Assembly (NCBI GenBank): GCA_038049695.1
Contig: CP142452.1
Coordinates: 52,720,501-52,784,500 of the forward strand
Length of the DNA stretch: 64,000 nucleotides
Source of the DNA: Cinnamomum chago
Lineage: Eukaryota; Streptophyta; Magnoliopsida; Laurales; Lauraceae
Reading direction: 5' to 3'
Of the stretch, positions 25,301 to 38,500 are shown piece by piece. Under the pieces are notes generated by a model that saw nothing but the letters and a program-made list of their open reading frames with translations, was not told the DNA's origin and ran no database searches. Numbering within the stretch: the stretch's first letter is position 1; every line of letters starts with the position of its first letter. A program made the translations under genes and the position numbers.

Positions 25301-28300
25301 TGGAGAATTATTTAGCATTACAATCCTAACTGTTTCTTCACAGATCAGTTTTGGATAAACCTACAAACTCCTTAGATGAGATGGCCTAATAGAGTATCAA
25401 AGGCTGTACTTTAATTGCACCATCATTCGTAGAGTCCAACATTTTCTGGAATGTCCCGTTTCATTTTTGCCAAATTTTTCATGAAAGAAATGACAACATC
25501 ATTCTATGACATAGAACCTTTCCGAGAAGTATGTCCAAATGTCCAAACAAAGGATTGAAATTTTGTTTAGCACCGAGTCTTCTTGGACGAGTTGACTTGG
25601 TGATGGTCAATACCAATGAGTTTGGGATTGGAATCCCTAAAAAGGCCCCGACTTGATTGAGTTGGCACATATTGGTTGAGTCAGATTGCCACAGTTTGGT
25701 AGGAGATCGGTTTGGATAGGCACAAGACCGATGCCGATCGACATGGGACCGACAACTGCTTTTACAGATCGGTGCGGGAATTATGTGGGCTGATTCATAC
25801 AATAACTCACCAATTAGATAGAAAGGAACTCTGTTTTTCATTTTTGGTCTTGGAAGTGAAGTGACAAGTATTGTACCTAGAACAAATTCTTACACTTAAC
25901 AATGTGCATGTTGAGGCCTACATGCAATAATTTTTATGTTGGTAGACCATGCAAGATTGATTATCAATGGTACATGAATTTGAGCTTGGGTATGATAATT
26001 TTAGGTATTCTATCTATTGGGTTTCTTTACCTGCCACATGGCCCGAAGCCCCCACCTCTCGAACAATAGAAATATATATATATATATATATATAGGGAGA
26101 TGCTCCTATGTGTTAAATAGGCCCAAGGCCCATTATTAGATCCAGTCCAGCATGACTGTCTTACGTGGTTGATTAGGTCAAAGATCACACAGTTGTACAT
26201 ATTTCTGTAATTACCTTGTTGTAATGAGATTAGTTTCCTAATTAGATTAGTTTCCTAACTTAGAGCCTTGTTTTTAGGCTTGTAATGCTCTATATATTGA
26301 GGCTGGTTCTCCAAAGGAAGGAGCAATAATAATACAATTTCATAGCTTTATGCTATTTCAGAGTTCCATCCGTGAGTTATCTTGAGCTTGTCATGGTATC
26401 AGAGCACAATTCTAGTCTTCAGGATTAGAAATCATTCAATACGTTAATCAGAGATTGATCTCTCTCTCGAGAAGAAAAAAACAGATAGTGGATCTGTTTT
26501 CAAGGGATCGACGTCCATCCAGGATCTGCGATAGGCTCAGATCAACTGTGGCCCACCTGCGATCATCACAACACCATCAAAGATCCTTCCAGCCAAGGTC
26601 GCCTAGGTCTTCTGAGTATTTTGGTGATTTTTTCAGAATTTTTCCGACACTGTAAGGTCAGTTTTTGATCATTCTCGTGATTTTTCAAAAACTTCCACAA
26701 GTTTTGATCAAGACCGTATAGAAATTTGGATTTTCAGCAGATTCAGTTCAAACTTGTTCCAGTAGGTGCGAAAATTGTGTGATTCCATAGATCAGGAACC
26801 TGATCAGTGTCCAGCACCATCTGTGGGGCCCACGTAGGGGATCTAGGGCTCCATTCAAGGACGTCAGGGGTTTTTTTTTCCAATTTATTGTTCTATCTAG
26901 CCCCATCTCTTCTCTGCTTGTTTGATTGCTTGGTTGGATCTGTCCAGCACCATCTCCTGCACTCACGAACTGTACTGCCTACAAACTATTGCTGGATTTG
27001 ATCACTTTCTTTTTCTTTCACTGTTTCACAATATACAGTTGAGATGGAAAAATCTGAGGTCACTTTGATCAAATTCACGGGAAAGAATTACCCTGCCTGG
27101 TCTTTCCAATTTCAAATATACCTAGAAGCTAAGGAATTATGGGGATTTGTCTCTGGCACTGACCCTAAACCTACTGAGGATGAGAAGAAGATCTCCTCTT
27201 GGCATACTAAAGATGCCAAAATCAAATCCTGGATTCTGGGATCTGTCGAGCCTCATTTGATAATGAATCTCAAGCCGTACTCGACCTCTAAAGCCATGTG
27301 GGAGTATTTGAAGAAAGTATATCATCAAGATAACTCTGCACGTCAATTTCATCTTGAATGTGCAATTACTGAGTATGCACAAGGGACCTTGTCGGTACAA
27401 GACTACTATTCCGGATTCCTTACACTGTGGTCGGAATACGATAGTATTAAGTATGCGGATGTGGCTGACAATGTGTTGACAGTGATTCAAGATCTTCAGG
27501 CCTCTAGTCACAGGGATCAGTTTCTGATGAAACTGCGCAATGAATATGAAAGTGTCCGATCTGCTCTGATGAATCGGATGCCATTACCTTCCTTAGATGT
27601 ATGCTTGAATGAGCTCCTACGCGAAGAACAGCGCATTGCGACCTCCGCTCATATAGCCCAACAAAAGACGGAAACCTATTCAGTCGCGTTCTCGGCTAAT
27701 AAGGCTTCTCAGCCTCCGCCTCGAGACTTGAGCAAAACACAATGTTACAGTTGTCAAAAATTTGGGCACATTGCAACTCAATGCAAACAGAAGGTCTGCA
27801 GTTACTGTAAGAAGTCGGGACATATCATCTCTGAATGTCGCCGCCGCCCACAACGTCCACAGTCTCAAACTCCACAATATCAGCCTCCGCTTGCGTATGT
27901 TGCTTCTTCGGATCTACCTGCTCCTACATCTGCACCCTCACAGCCTGGGCCCTCATCCTCTCTCACTCCTGAATTGGTTCAACAGATGATTGTCAATGCC
28001 CTTTCTGCTTTTGGTCTCTCAGGTATATCCCCTCCATCTTCTACTTGGTTTCTTGATTCCGGGGCGTCTAATCATATGACATTTTCCAGTGCACCACTCT
28101 CCAATGTGCAAAGCTACAATGGCCCTCTTCAAATACAAACTGCTAACGGGGGCCATATCCCCATTACTGCTGTCGGTGACATCCCTGGTCCCATTCCATT
28201 GAAAAATGTTTATCTGTGTCCCAATTTAACTTCCAACCTTTTGTCAGTCGGGCAGCTTGTTGAAAATCAATGTAACATCTCTTTTTCTTCTTCTGGTTGT

Positions 28301-31300
28301 GTTGTGCAGGACCAGATGTCCGGGAAGGAGATCGCGAGGGGGCCTAAGTGTGGACGCTTGTTTCCGCTGGATTTTTCTAAAATTTCTAGGAATCAATTTG
28401 ACAATAATGTGTTTTGTTTTTCTCTTCGAGATAACTGCCGATTGTGGCATAATCGACTCGGACATCCTAATTCCAAGGCTTTGTCCCTTATGTTAAATTC
28501 TGGTTTATTAAATAAATCTATTGGTTTATCTTCTTGTGTGCCTTTTGATTGTGCTACTTGTAAATTGGGAAAGAGCAAGACTCTTCCGTTTCCTCATTCC
28601 ACTTCACTCACCACTCAGGCTTTTGATTTAGTTCATAGTGATGTATGGGGAATTGCTCCAGCTCTTTCCCACGCTCACTATAAATATTTTGTGACTTTTA
28701 TTGATGATTTCAGTCGGTTCACATGGGTCTACTTTCTGCATTCAAAATCTGATGTTTTTAATGTTTTTAAAATTTTTTTTAGCTTATGTCGAGAATCAAT
28801 TTTCCACCTGCATTAAAATCTTGCGGTCTGACTCAGGAGGGGAATATGTGTCCTCAGATTTTCAACGGTTTTTGCAACACAAAGGCATTATTTCTCAAAG
28901 AACTTGTCCTTATACTCCACAACAGAATGGAATTGCTGAAAGGAAAAATAGACATCTCCTTGATGTCACTCGTTCCCTTCTTCTTGAATCATCGGTTCCT
29001 ACCCGGTTTTGGGTTGAGGCATTGGCTACAGCAGCTCATCTTATCAATCGCATGCCATCAACCTCCATTGAGAATCAAAGCCCATATTACCGATTGTACA
29101 AGACCTCTCCATCCTATGATGATCTTCATGTTTTTGGCTCCACTTGCTTTGTGCACTTGCCTCCTTCTGAGCGAACAAAACTAACCGCACAATCAGCTCA
29201 GTGTGTGTTTTTAGGTTATGCACCCTTCCAGAAAGGGTTCCTTTGTTATGATCCTCGCATTCGTCGTTTCCGTACCTCTCGGAATGTCGTTTTTTTTGAA
29301 CACCAGTATTTTTTTCAAAAACATCTTGATCCCCCTGACCCCTCCTCTTTGGTGTCTTTACCTGGTTTTTCTGACGACACGTCAGTTGTTCGGTTTAATC
29401 CTAATTTTGTGTATCACAGACGGAACAGAGAAGCGCATCCCAGGGATCCCCCTTCTGATCTTCACCCGGCATCCAGTCCACCTCCGGCACTTGGTCCATC
29501 TGGACAACCTTCTCTACGTCGCTCCACTCGCATTTCGGTACCACCCGACCGCTATGGTTTCTCCCATACTTCCTTAATGGCCACTTTGTCTTCTTCTTCC
29601 ATTCCCCAATCCTATTCTCAGGCTGTGCAGGATACATGTTGGAACAAGGCTATGCAAGATGAATTGGCTGCTTTAGAGAAAAATCATACGTGGGATATTG
29701 TCCCCTCCTGTGGGTGTCAAACCTATTGGCTGCAAGTGGATCTTTTCTCTCAAGTTAAAATCAGATGGCACTCTCGATCGGTATAAGGCGCGCCTTGTTG
29801 CTCTCGGAAATCGGCAAGAATATGGCATTGATTACGATGAAACCTTTGCTCCCGTAGCCAAGATGACCACCGTACGCATCATCCTTGCTGTTGCTGCCGC
29901 TCAGTCCTGGCCTCTCTATCAAATGGATGTCAAAAATGCGTTTCTTCATGGTGATCTCAAAGAAGATGTTTATATGCGTCTGCCTCCGGGGTCCTCCTCT
30001 GGGAAGGGTATGGTTGCTAAGCTCCGTCGCTCTCTCTATGGTCTGAAGCAAGCTCCTCGCGCATGGTTTGAGAAATTTCAAGATACCCTTCTTCATTTGG
30101 ATTTTCATCCTAGCCAGTATGATCCTTCCATGTTCTTACATCATGCTCCATCCGGGATTACTGTGCTACTAGTCTACGTGGATGACATTGTCATTACTGG
30201 TCCAAATGCACAAATGATTCAGGCACTCCAAGCTTCTCTTCATCAGACATTTCAAATGAAGGATCTAGGCCCCTTACACTATTTCCTTGGTCTTGAAGTT
30301 CATCAATCGACTAAAGGTATAGTACTCAATCAGCACAAATATACGGTTGACCTCATTGACTTGGCTGGCCTTACTGCTTCAGCTCCCGTCGATACGCCGG
30401 TCGAATTGAATGTCAAACTCAGTAAAGAGGAGGGTGACCTTCTTCCTGATCCGACCCCATATCGCCAGTTGGTTGGTAGCTTGATCTACCTCACCATCAC
30501 TCGTCCTGATATCTCCTATGCGGTCAACCTCATGAGTCAGTTCATGACTGCTCCTCGTCACCTTCATCTGGCAGCTGTTCGCCGCATCATTCGGTACCTT
30601 ATTCGCACACCGACTCGCGGGTTGTTTTTTCCATCCAACAATCCTCTCTCTCTCCGAGCCTATTCCGATGCTGACTGGGCTGGTTGTCCAGATACTCGCA
30701 GATCGACGACAGGATGGTGCATGTTTTTGGGTGATAGTCTGATTTCCTGGAAATGCAAGAAACATGACAAAGTTTCCAAATCTTCTACCGAGGCTGAGTA
30801 CCGGGCTATGTCTGCTGCGTGCTCCGAAATTCTTTGGCTCCGTGGTCTGCTCTCAGATATTGGATTTCCCGCAGACGGAGCTACCCCCCTCTATGCTGAT
30901 AATACAAGTGCTATTCGGATTACTGAGAATCCGATTTTTCATGAACGCACTAAACACATCGAGGTTGATTGTCACTTCATACGTGATGAGTTTAAACGTA
31001 ATGTCATCAGCCTTCCGCATGTCTCTACTGAGCTTCAAATTGCTGATATTCTCACCAAAGGTCTTCCACGCCCACGACATCAATTCTTGGTTGGCAAATT
31101 AATGCTTGTTGATTCTCCCGCATCAATTTGAGGGGGGGTGTTAAATAGGCCCAAGGCCCATTATTAGATCCAGTCCAGCATGACTGTCTTACGTGGTTGA
31201 TTAGGTCAAAGATCACACAGTTGTACATATTTCTGTAATTACCTTGTTGTAATGAGATTAGTTTCCTAATTAGATTAGTTTCCTAACTTAGAGCCTTGTT

Positions 31301-32445
31301 TTTAGGCTTGTAATGCTCTATATATTGAGGCTGGTTCTCCAAAGGAAGGAGCAATAATAATACAATTTCATAGCTTTATGCTATTTCAGAGTTCCATCCG
31401 TGAGTTATCTTGAGCTTGTCACTATGAGAGATATCTCTCACCTTAAATGAGGGATAGGGTGGGGGCCATCGCATTTAGGCTGTTGGCATTGGCTATGGAT
31501 GTGAGGGCCCCGACCCTTACTCTTATAGTACCGTATATACATTAGGGAATATTGAAAGGGAATAGTCAATATCAAATAAATATCGTTTTTTAAGGTGAAA
31601 TAAAGATATTTACACCCTGTCCAAGTTTATAGGGATAGCGAATGTTGGGCGAATGACGGGAATTGAACCCGCGCATGGTGGATTCACAATCCACTGCCTT
31701 GATCCACTTGGCTACATCCGCCCCTCCTCTCTCAAAAGGATTCCATTTTCACCATTCATTATTTTTTTATTTAGTCTTTATTATTTCACTCTCCTTCCTA
31801 CTGAACTACAGATATTGTACATAAAACAAAATGTTGTACATAAAAAAAATAAAAAAAATAAATATATATATATATATATATAAAAGGAGGTGCTCCCGTG
31901 AGAGTTACTCTCATTGCACTATGAGAGTAAGGGTGGGGGCCCTCACATCCATATCCAATGCCAACAGCCTAAATGCGATGACCCCCACCTCTTACTCATA
32001 GTATCGTGAGAGTAACTCTTACAAGAGCATCTCCCATATATATAGCGCTACACAGCACTAGGGCGGTTTTTAGGAGAAAACGCTCCTCCTAGTTAGGCCC
32101 ATTGGGATGCATGATGATCATGGAAGTCCATTGGATGGATAGATCTACATGAGGCCTACCTATATGCAAAATCTTGAGTCCATAAGATCATCCTAACCTT
32201 TTGATCCATGACCCTAAAATTTAATGGTTTGGAGGCATCATTTTATCATGATTTCAATCCAACGGTGAGGAAAAATTGGATGATTGTCAAACTTGGACTT
32301 GTATTCATGTGGGGGTAGTGGGTGTGAAATGACTAGATTGACTCAATATGGGCCCCATGACAAAAAAAAAAAAGGGGCGGAAAAAGGGCCGTTTTTAAAG
32401 TGGGGCGTTTTTGAGAATTTCCCTATACATATATATATATATATA

Positions 32446-32522
<77 letters not shown>

Positions 32523-35500
32523 GCTCTTAAACAATATTATGGTCTGTACTTTGTGTTCTTAATGTTACTATAAGTGTTGAGTTATAAATAGCTATTATAT
32601 CTTGGTAATTTGGTGCTTATTGTGTTAAATGATCCTTCCATTCGCTACAAGAAGTGATAAACATCGCCCTAGCCTTAAGAAAGAAATAGATATCTCTATA
32701 ATTGATTAAAGATACAATTAAATGATCAGATTTTCACATGTTCAGCATTTTTCTAGTCTATATTTATTTTTCTTGAATTTTTTTTTGTAATTTTAAGACT
32801 GTTGTGCCTGTACCGGTTTGGCGCCGGTGACACCAACTTGTTTGGTCCCAAATGGCACGAAGACTGGCAACAGAATTAAAACTTGTCCGAGCCGGCATCT
32901 TTCAAAACGAGCTTCCATACCAAAGAAACAACGTAGAGTCCCTACCACCTGTAAACATAAAATGCATAAACTAACAACATACAGATTTATGTTGTCTCTA
33001 CTAAGGGTGACAAAACTCGATTAGTCCACCAACTTGATCTGTCTAATTTGACCTGTATCTGACCCATATTAGAAATGGGTCAGATGAGGGTTGGGGAACC
33101 TGACCTGTTTAGAATCAGGATGGGCTCGGATTATAAGTGCTGATCTAGTGGGTTACTCAATTCTATCCCCCATCCATTATAAATGCAAATACAGATGGTC
33201 GGAGAGAAGCCCTAGCTGGCTCCTCCTTTATCTCGACTCTTTTGTCTTCTCTCTCCTTTTCTCCTCCCTTTTGCCTACCTTGTGGAGCCCCTTCCATCAA
33301 CCCTTTTCTTTGTCTAGTTTATATCTTTGTCTAGTTTATATAGCTCGTGGCGTGGGGGGCTGAGCAACTTTGCCAGGTAATAATTTTTTGTTATTACCAA
33401 ATGACTTTGTGCCTTTTTCCTCCTCTTTTGTTTTCGTTATCTATCCCTCTCTGTTATTACAGCTTGATTGGGGTTAACTTTTTTTGTTATTACTGATTAG
33501 GGTGTTTGATCTTGATTGGGGTTTGATTAGGGTTGTGGTTTTTTTTTTTTTTAAAGTTAAAGAGTCTCGGGTAAGGTTTTTTTTAAAGTTTTGATTACGG
33601 GTTTCATTGGGTTTGATTAAGGTTTTGTCAGGGCTTCTGTCAGGGGTCTTAATTAAGGTTTCAACAGGTAAATTTTGTTTAGGGCTTTAATTAGGGATTT
33701 AGATTTTTGTTTTTGAAAAATGGGATTTTAGATTTTAAGTTGGGTTCCTTTTTATGTGGGTCAGCTGCCAGTTTGTGGATCAGATATGAGTTCGGGGACT
33801 CAAATGATTTAAAGTTTGGCTAACGCTATATCTTGGGTGAAATCTTTGAGGGGGCCATGGAAAATGCAATTTCTCTTCATTGAAATTAGTCATCTAATTT
33901 CTGACTTGCAGGTTACGTTTTAACACATTAATAGATCTGCAAACGGGATGGTAGACTGTTTAGCTAAGCAAGGGGTTCATAGATCTTGTAATTTGAGCGC
34001 CTCTATAATGTAGTGTGTGGCTGGTTCATTTCTCTTGTACCAGTTCCACTGTGGATGGTGCTTCTGTCTTTTTAAGCTGAGCTGTACTTCTTTCTTTCTG
34101 AAATAAAATTTCCTGTTACCAATAAAAAAAAATGATATAATATACAGGTAAGATTTGGGTTTCGACATAACCCCTACGTCCCTGTCTCAACCCAACCTGT
34201 TGCTGCGAATACACTTAATTTCATGTCCTTAGTGTACCATAATCTCTAGAGGATCGCCTTTATCTGATGTCTCTCATGTGCCATACATTTTCTTAGATTC
34301 AAGTATTTAATTTTGTGTAGATAAGCTCCTTACTGATATTGTACTTGAGACTCCATTATAAATAATGTGGCTGGGAGCATTAACTCAACACAACTTCTTC
34401 AAATCTCTTATTGAGTTGTTTCATGGTATTCAGCGCCTAGGTTGTCTCTGTCTAATACATGTGATCTTGGATTCTGTTCTTTGGAAAGTGGTGTCATCTT
34501 TCTTTCATGGGACCCATCGATCTGCCCCCATCTACTGTGAAAGTCACAAATCTCTGTAGGATGTTGTGCATTAGTCTTCTTCTCAATCTACTCTCTTCTC
34601 CCTCTCAAATCATTCTTTTCTATAGAAAAATACATCATTGGTGGCAACCAAATCCTCTGCAAGGAGGTCGTCAATCTGGTGGGGCCACTTCCAATCATCG
34701 ATCACTTTGAAACTTCACCCATCTGGTCGAACAACCTACAAGAGCAATCCTCTAAATTTTCGATTCATTTGGACATCATTTGATGGGTTTTTGAAGCCAT
34801 TTTCAGTTTTGGGTTTGATTTTCATCACTACTGTTGGATTTGTTGGATTTTGATCAGATTGGTATCAAATTCAGAGGATACCTGCGTCACTCACCTACAT
34901 AGATAACTTGAAACTCTATTTGGCAATTCAAGGGTATTTTGGACCATTTTCGGCCATTCTGCCATTAAACCGTGCGGGGAACATACTTGGAAAGTCGTTC
35001 CTATCTCTTTTCAACTCCTGTTTTTTTTTTGGCTCTGCAGTAATTTTCAGTTCTTTCTTCAGTTATTCTAGGTTTACTATGCTATTTTACTCTGGTTTAG
35101 ACTTCACTACGACGTTGTACTTATCTGGACTGGTCTGAATTGGATTCTTCTATCTACACTTTCGGTCCTATTGCATTATTCTGACCTAGATTTCTTCTGG
35201 TTTGATATTATTAAGCACTTTCTTTTATATTTTGTAGTGGCATAATCCTGATTTCCATGGCTTCTGATAATCACCAAGTTGATTCTATTCAACTTGATGG
35301 GAAAAATTATGCCTATTGGGCTCATCTAATGATTTTTTTTTTTTGGAAGTGCAGACAATTTGGAAAATTGTTTCCAGCAATATCGAGAAACCCATAGCCA
35401 TGGAAGGAAAATGGGAATCCAACATTGGTAAAATCAATTCCTGGCTTGCCAACTTTGTTGATCCTTCCATAGGATTTCAGCTTGCCAAATTTGCTCATCC

Positions 35501-38500
35501 TAAAGGATGCTTGGGATTATTTAGCTCGGCTTTATGTTCAGAATAACTTAGCAGAATAATATCAGTTGGAATGGGAGATTTGGAATCCTCTCCAAGGTGA
35601 TGACACAATTCATGCCTTTTATGTAAAAATTACATCACCATGGGATTACTTGTCATTTATGGAGCCACAATTCACATGTGCTGCTCACTCTGCTATTTTG
35701 AGACTTACCGTCAAGAGATTAGACTTGTACAATTCTTAATATCTTGCTGTAATTGCAGCCTGAATTTGAGCATGTTAGGAGTGGGCTTTTACATCTATCA
35801 CCAATTCGGTCCATATGAAATTGTCTGAATTATTATTAGAAGAGCAAACCTGGTCCTCCTTTCCTAGGTCTCTTTTGCTACAAAAGGGACCTAGATATAA
35901 ACCATGTTTTGGTTTCTGCATCACCTGCTCCATAGCTTGAACATCTTGGCCCTCCTCGTAAAAAAGGACCATTTGAAATTTGCAACTACCGTAAGCAGCA
36001 AGGGCATTGAAAGCACCGTCCTCTTCGTCCCAAAGGTCCACATTACAAACGGGTGCTCAACATTCATTTCTTTCCACAACTATGGACATTTTTTATCTCA
36101 CTTCATAGATCCACTCTGTCATTGCTGAGCAACTCCAATAGATGATACTCTCCTCTAGCTCCAGGTCTCCTTTGGCTTTAGCATCCCCTGCAGCCTTGCA
36201 TACCATTGCCCCTTCTCTTCCACAGGTAACAAAGCTGTCCCTTTGATATTTGGTTTTCGTCCTCTAGTCAAATGAACTCTGATGTTTCACTACTTGCTCA
36301 CACCTATTCACCATCATCTCCTGTTTCATATATATTGCAGATGACTCTCATCTACTTTGTCGATAAAATAGCTGTTATCACCCTTGCTTTGCTTTTTATT
36401 TCTATTTCATTTGTACCTTTTGTTCCCTATCTGTGAATCTGTTATCTATTAGTCTACTTGCTTAAGATGACTGTGTGATTACCGTTGCTTCATTCCGGAT
36501 CCTCTTCACTCTTATTCCCTTGTTCCATTCCTTGATTTATTTCTTGAGTTTAGTCCATGTTACCCTTCCTTTGCTCCTATTCGTGTCTATCAGCATTGAG
36601 CTTGTGAACTAATCACAGCTGCCTAACTTATCCCACTCCTGCTTCCTCAGTTAGTGGGACACCTTGTAGGTATTCTATTTGCACTCACTAACCTATTGAT
36701 TATTATGGATTTATTGCTTCTGACTATTTTTATCCAGCCTACACACGGTTTGCAACTCACCTACACACGGTTTGCAACTCTTTATTCTTATATTGAGCCT
36801 TAGTTGTACAAAGAGGCACCCTTCTCTCCGTACTGACAAACTGTTATAGCTGAAGAACTTGCAACTTTGCATATGACTCATACATGATATCTTGTCCCTC
36901 TTCCTGCTGGTAGACTTGCTATTGGTTGCAAATGGGTATGCAAAGTCAAGACTCAATATGATGGAAGCATTTATAATTTAACGCTTCAAGTCCTTGCCTA
37001 GTCGCAAAAGGATTCAAGCGAAACATGACATTGATTATGAAGAGATCTTGCTCCGGTAGCCAAAATGACTGCTGTTCTCACTCTCATTGTCAGTCTAGGA
37101 ACTTGCATCATTAAGTTAGCTATAACTTAGGAACTCTAATTGTATTAGAAAGTTAGCTATAACTTAGGAACTTGAATTGTATTAGGATACTAATAATAGG
37201 GTAATCAATCCCTATATATTGAGAAGGATACAACCCTAAGGGGTACACGTTTTCCTCCTTCAATACTCTTGTTTCCTCCATGCGTGTGCAATTGATATGG
37301 TATCAGAGCCTAGGGCTTTATTTTCTTCCACATCCAATGATCTGTGAGATCATCCTTGACATCTTCCAAGGTCCGGAAGCCTAGTTTTCTCAAGTTACAA
37401 GGATCTGGAGATCCTCCCTGACAACTTCCACGTCTGGAAGCCCTTGGTGTGTCTTCGATTATCTCCGATCAGGTGTGGCCCACCTGAGATCATCTCCAAC
37501 ACCTCTGTAGAACTAGCCCATTATGGTCGACTGGAATTCTAACTAATTGTGGTGATTTTTCATCAATTTTTCCCTCATCCGAGGTAGGCCTTCTACAGCT
37601 CTATTTGAATAATCAATTTTATACATCTGATTTCATCTCAGCCGTCCAAAAAGTTGGATCTGGATTGTTTTTGGCTGAATCTTCTTCCATAAGTTGCTTC
37701 AATCTTCTGTGCTTTCATCCACGTCAACTGATTTGACCGCTGATCTTCTGGTGGGGCCCACGTACACAACCCAATTGTTTTTTTTTTTTTTGGGTCGTCA
37801 GATGCTATTTAGGGCTCAGGTTTTGTGCACAGTTGCTGGATCAGCAACTGTTCTGGTTATTCTTCTGGTCCTTGTTCTGTTTTTTGTTCTGGTTATTTTT
37901 TATCATCTGGTGGGGCCCACGAACACATCCCTACTGCCGTGTAAGGTTCGTCAGCCCTGTTCTGGGTGTCTGTTTGCATATTTTTCATATTCTGTCTCAC
38001 ACAACTGTTCTGGGAACAGTTTTGAAAGCTATTCTGACTTGATTTTTGGCGGGTGGTTGTCTCTCCTATCATCTTATCTTGCCCTTTTGACGGATCTATC
38101 ACATAATGGAGAAATCTGAGATTGCCCCGGTTCACTTTGATGGAAAAAATTACACCTCTTGGGCCTTTGAGTTTCAAATTTACTTAGAAGGAAAAGAACT
38201 GCGGGGATAAATTGATGGGTCTGAAAGTAAGCCAGAGGAAGATGACAAAAAAGATTTCTGCCTGGAAAGCTAAGGATGCCAAAATCAAAACTTGGTTACT
38301 GGGCTTTGTTGAACCACATTTTATCTTCAACCTGAAACCTTGCAAATCAGCCCGTGAGATGTGGGACTATCTTCAGAAGATTTATTAGCAAGGCAATGCT
38401 GTTCGCCAATTTCATTTAATGAGCCAGGCTTCTCTTCCTAGCTTAGATATCTGTCTTCAGGAATTTTTGCGGGAAGAACAACGTCTGGTTACCAAAACTT

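Larger units (their letters stand above)
26111..31421 (+). mobile_element. Very young 5.3-kb Ty1/copia retrotransposon (element C)
   Basis: LTRs 26111-26393 and 31139-31421, 283 bp each, show no difference that I can see. The 5-bp TSD CTATG (26106-26110, 31422-31426) is perfect. PBS TGGTATCAGAGC begins at 26394, and a polypurine tract with seven G ends at 31138. The TATATATT box in the LTR is near 26291. The interior carries a full gag-protease-integrase-RT-RNase H set broken only by two single-base homopolymer shifts. It is inserted in sense orientation in KASII intron 5. Confidence 0.97.
26095..31534. mobile_element. Foldback MITE copy 1, split by copia element C
   Basis: Left arm GGGAGATGCTCCTATG at 26095-26110; the rest (TATCTCTCACC...GGATGTGAGGGCCCC) runs from 31422 to about 31534. 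Joined across the retrotransposon it matches the MITE at 31885-32035 in inverse orientation. It is flanked by (TA)n on the left. The copia TSD (CTATG) lies inside the MITE arm. Confidence 0.75.

Noticed and set aside
25479-25841. 120-codon minus-strand open frame in intron 5
   Set aside because: No recognisable motif, odd composition from repeated GAGT/GACT words, no supporting context.
33480-33720. GATTAGGG/TTTAGGG-like words suggesting interstitial telomere repeat
   Set aside because: The words are irregular and mixed with other T-rich phrases; no run of the plant telomere unit.
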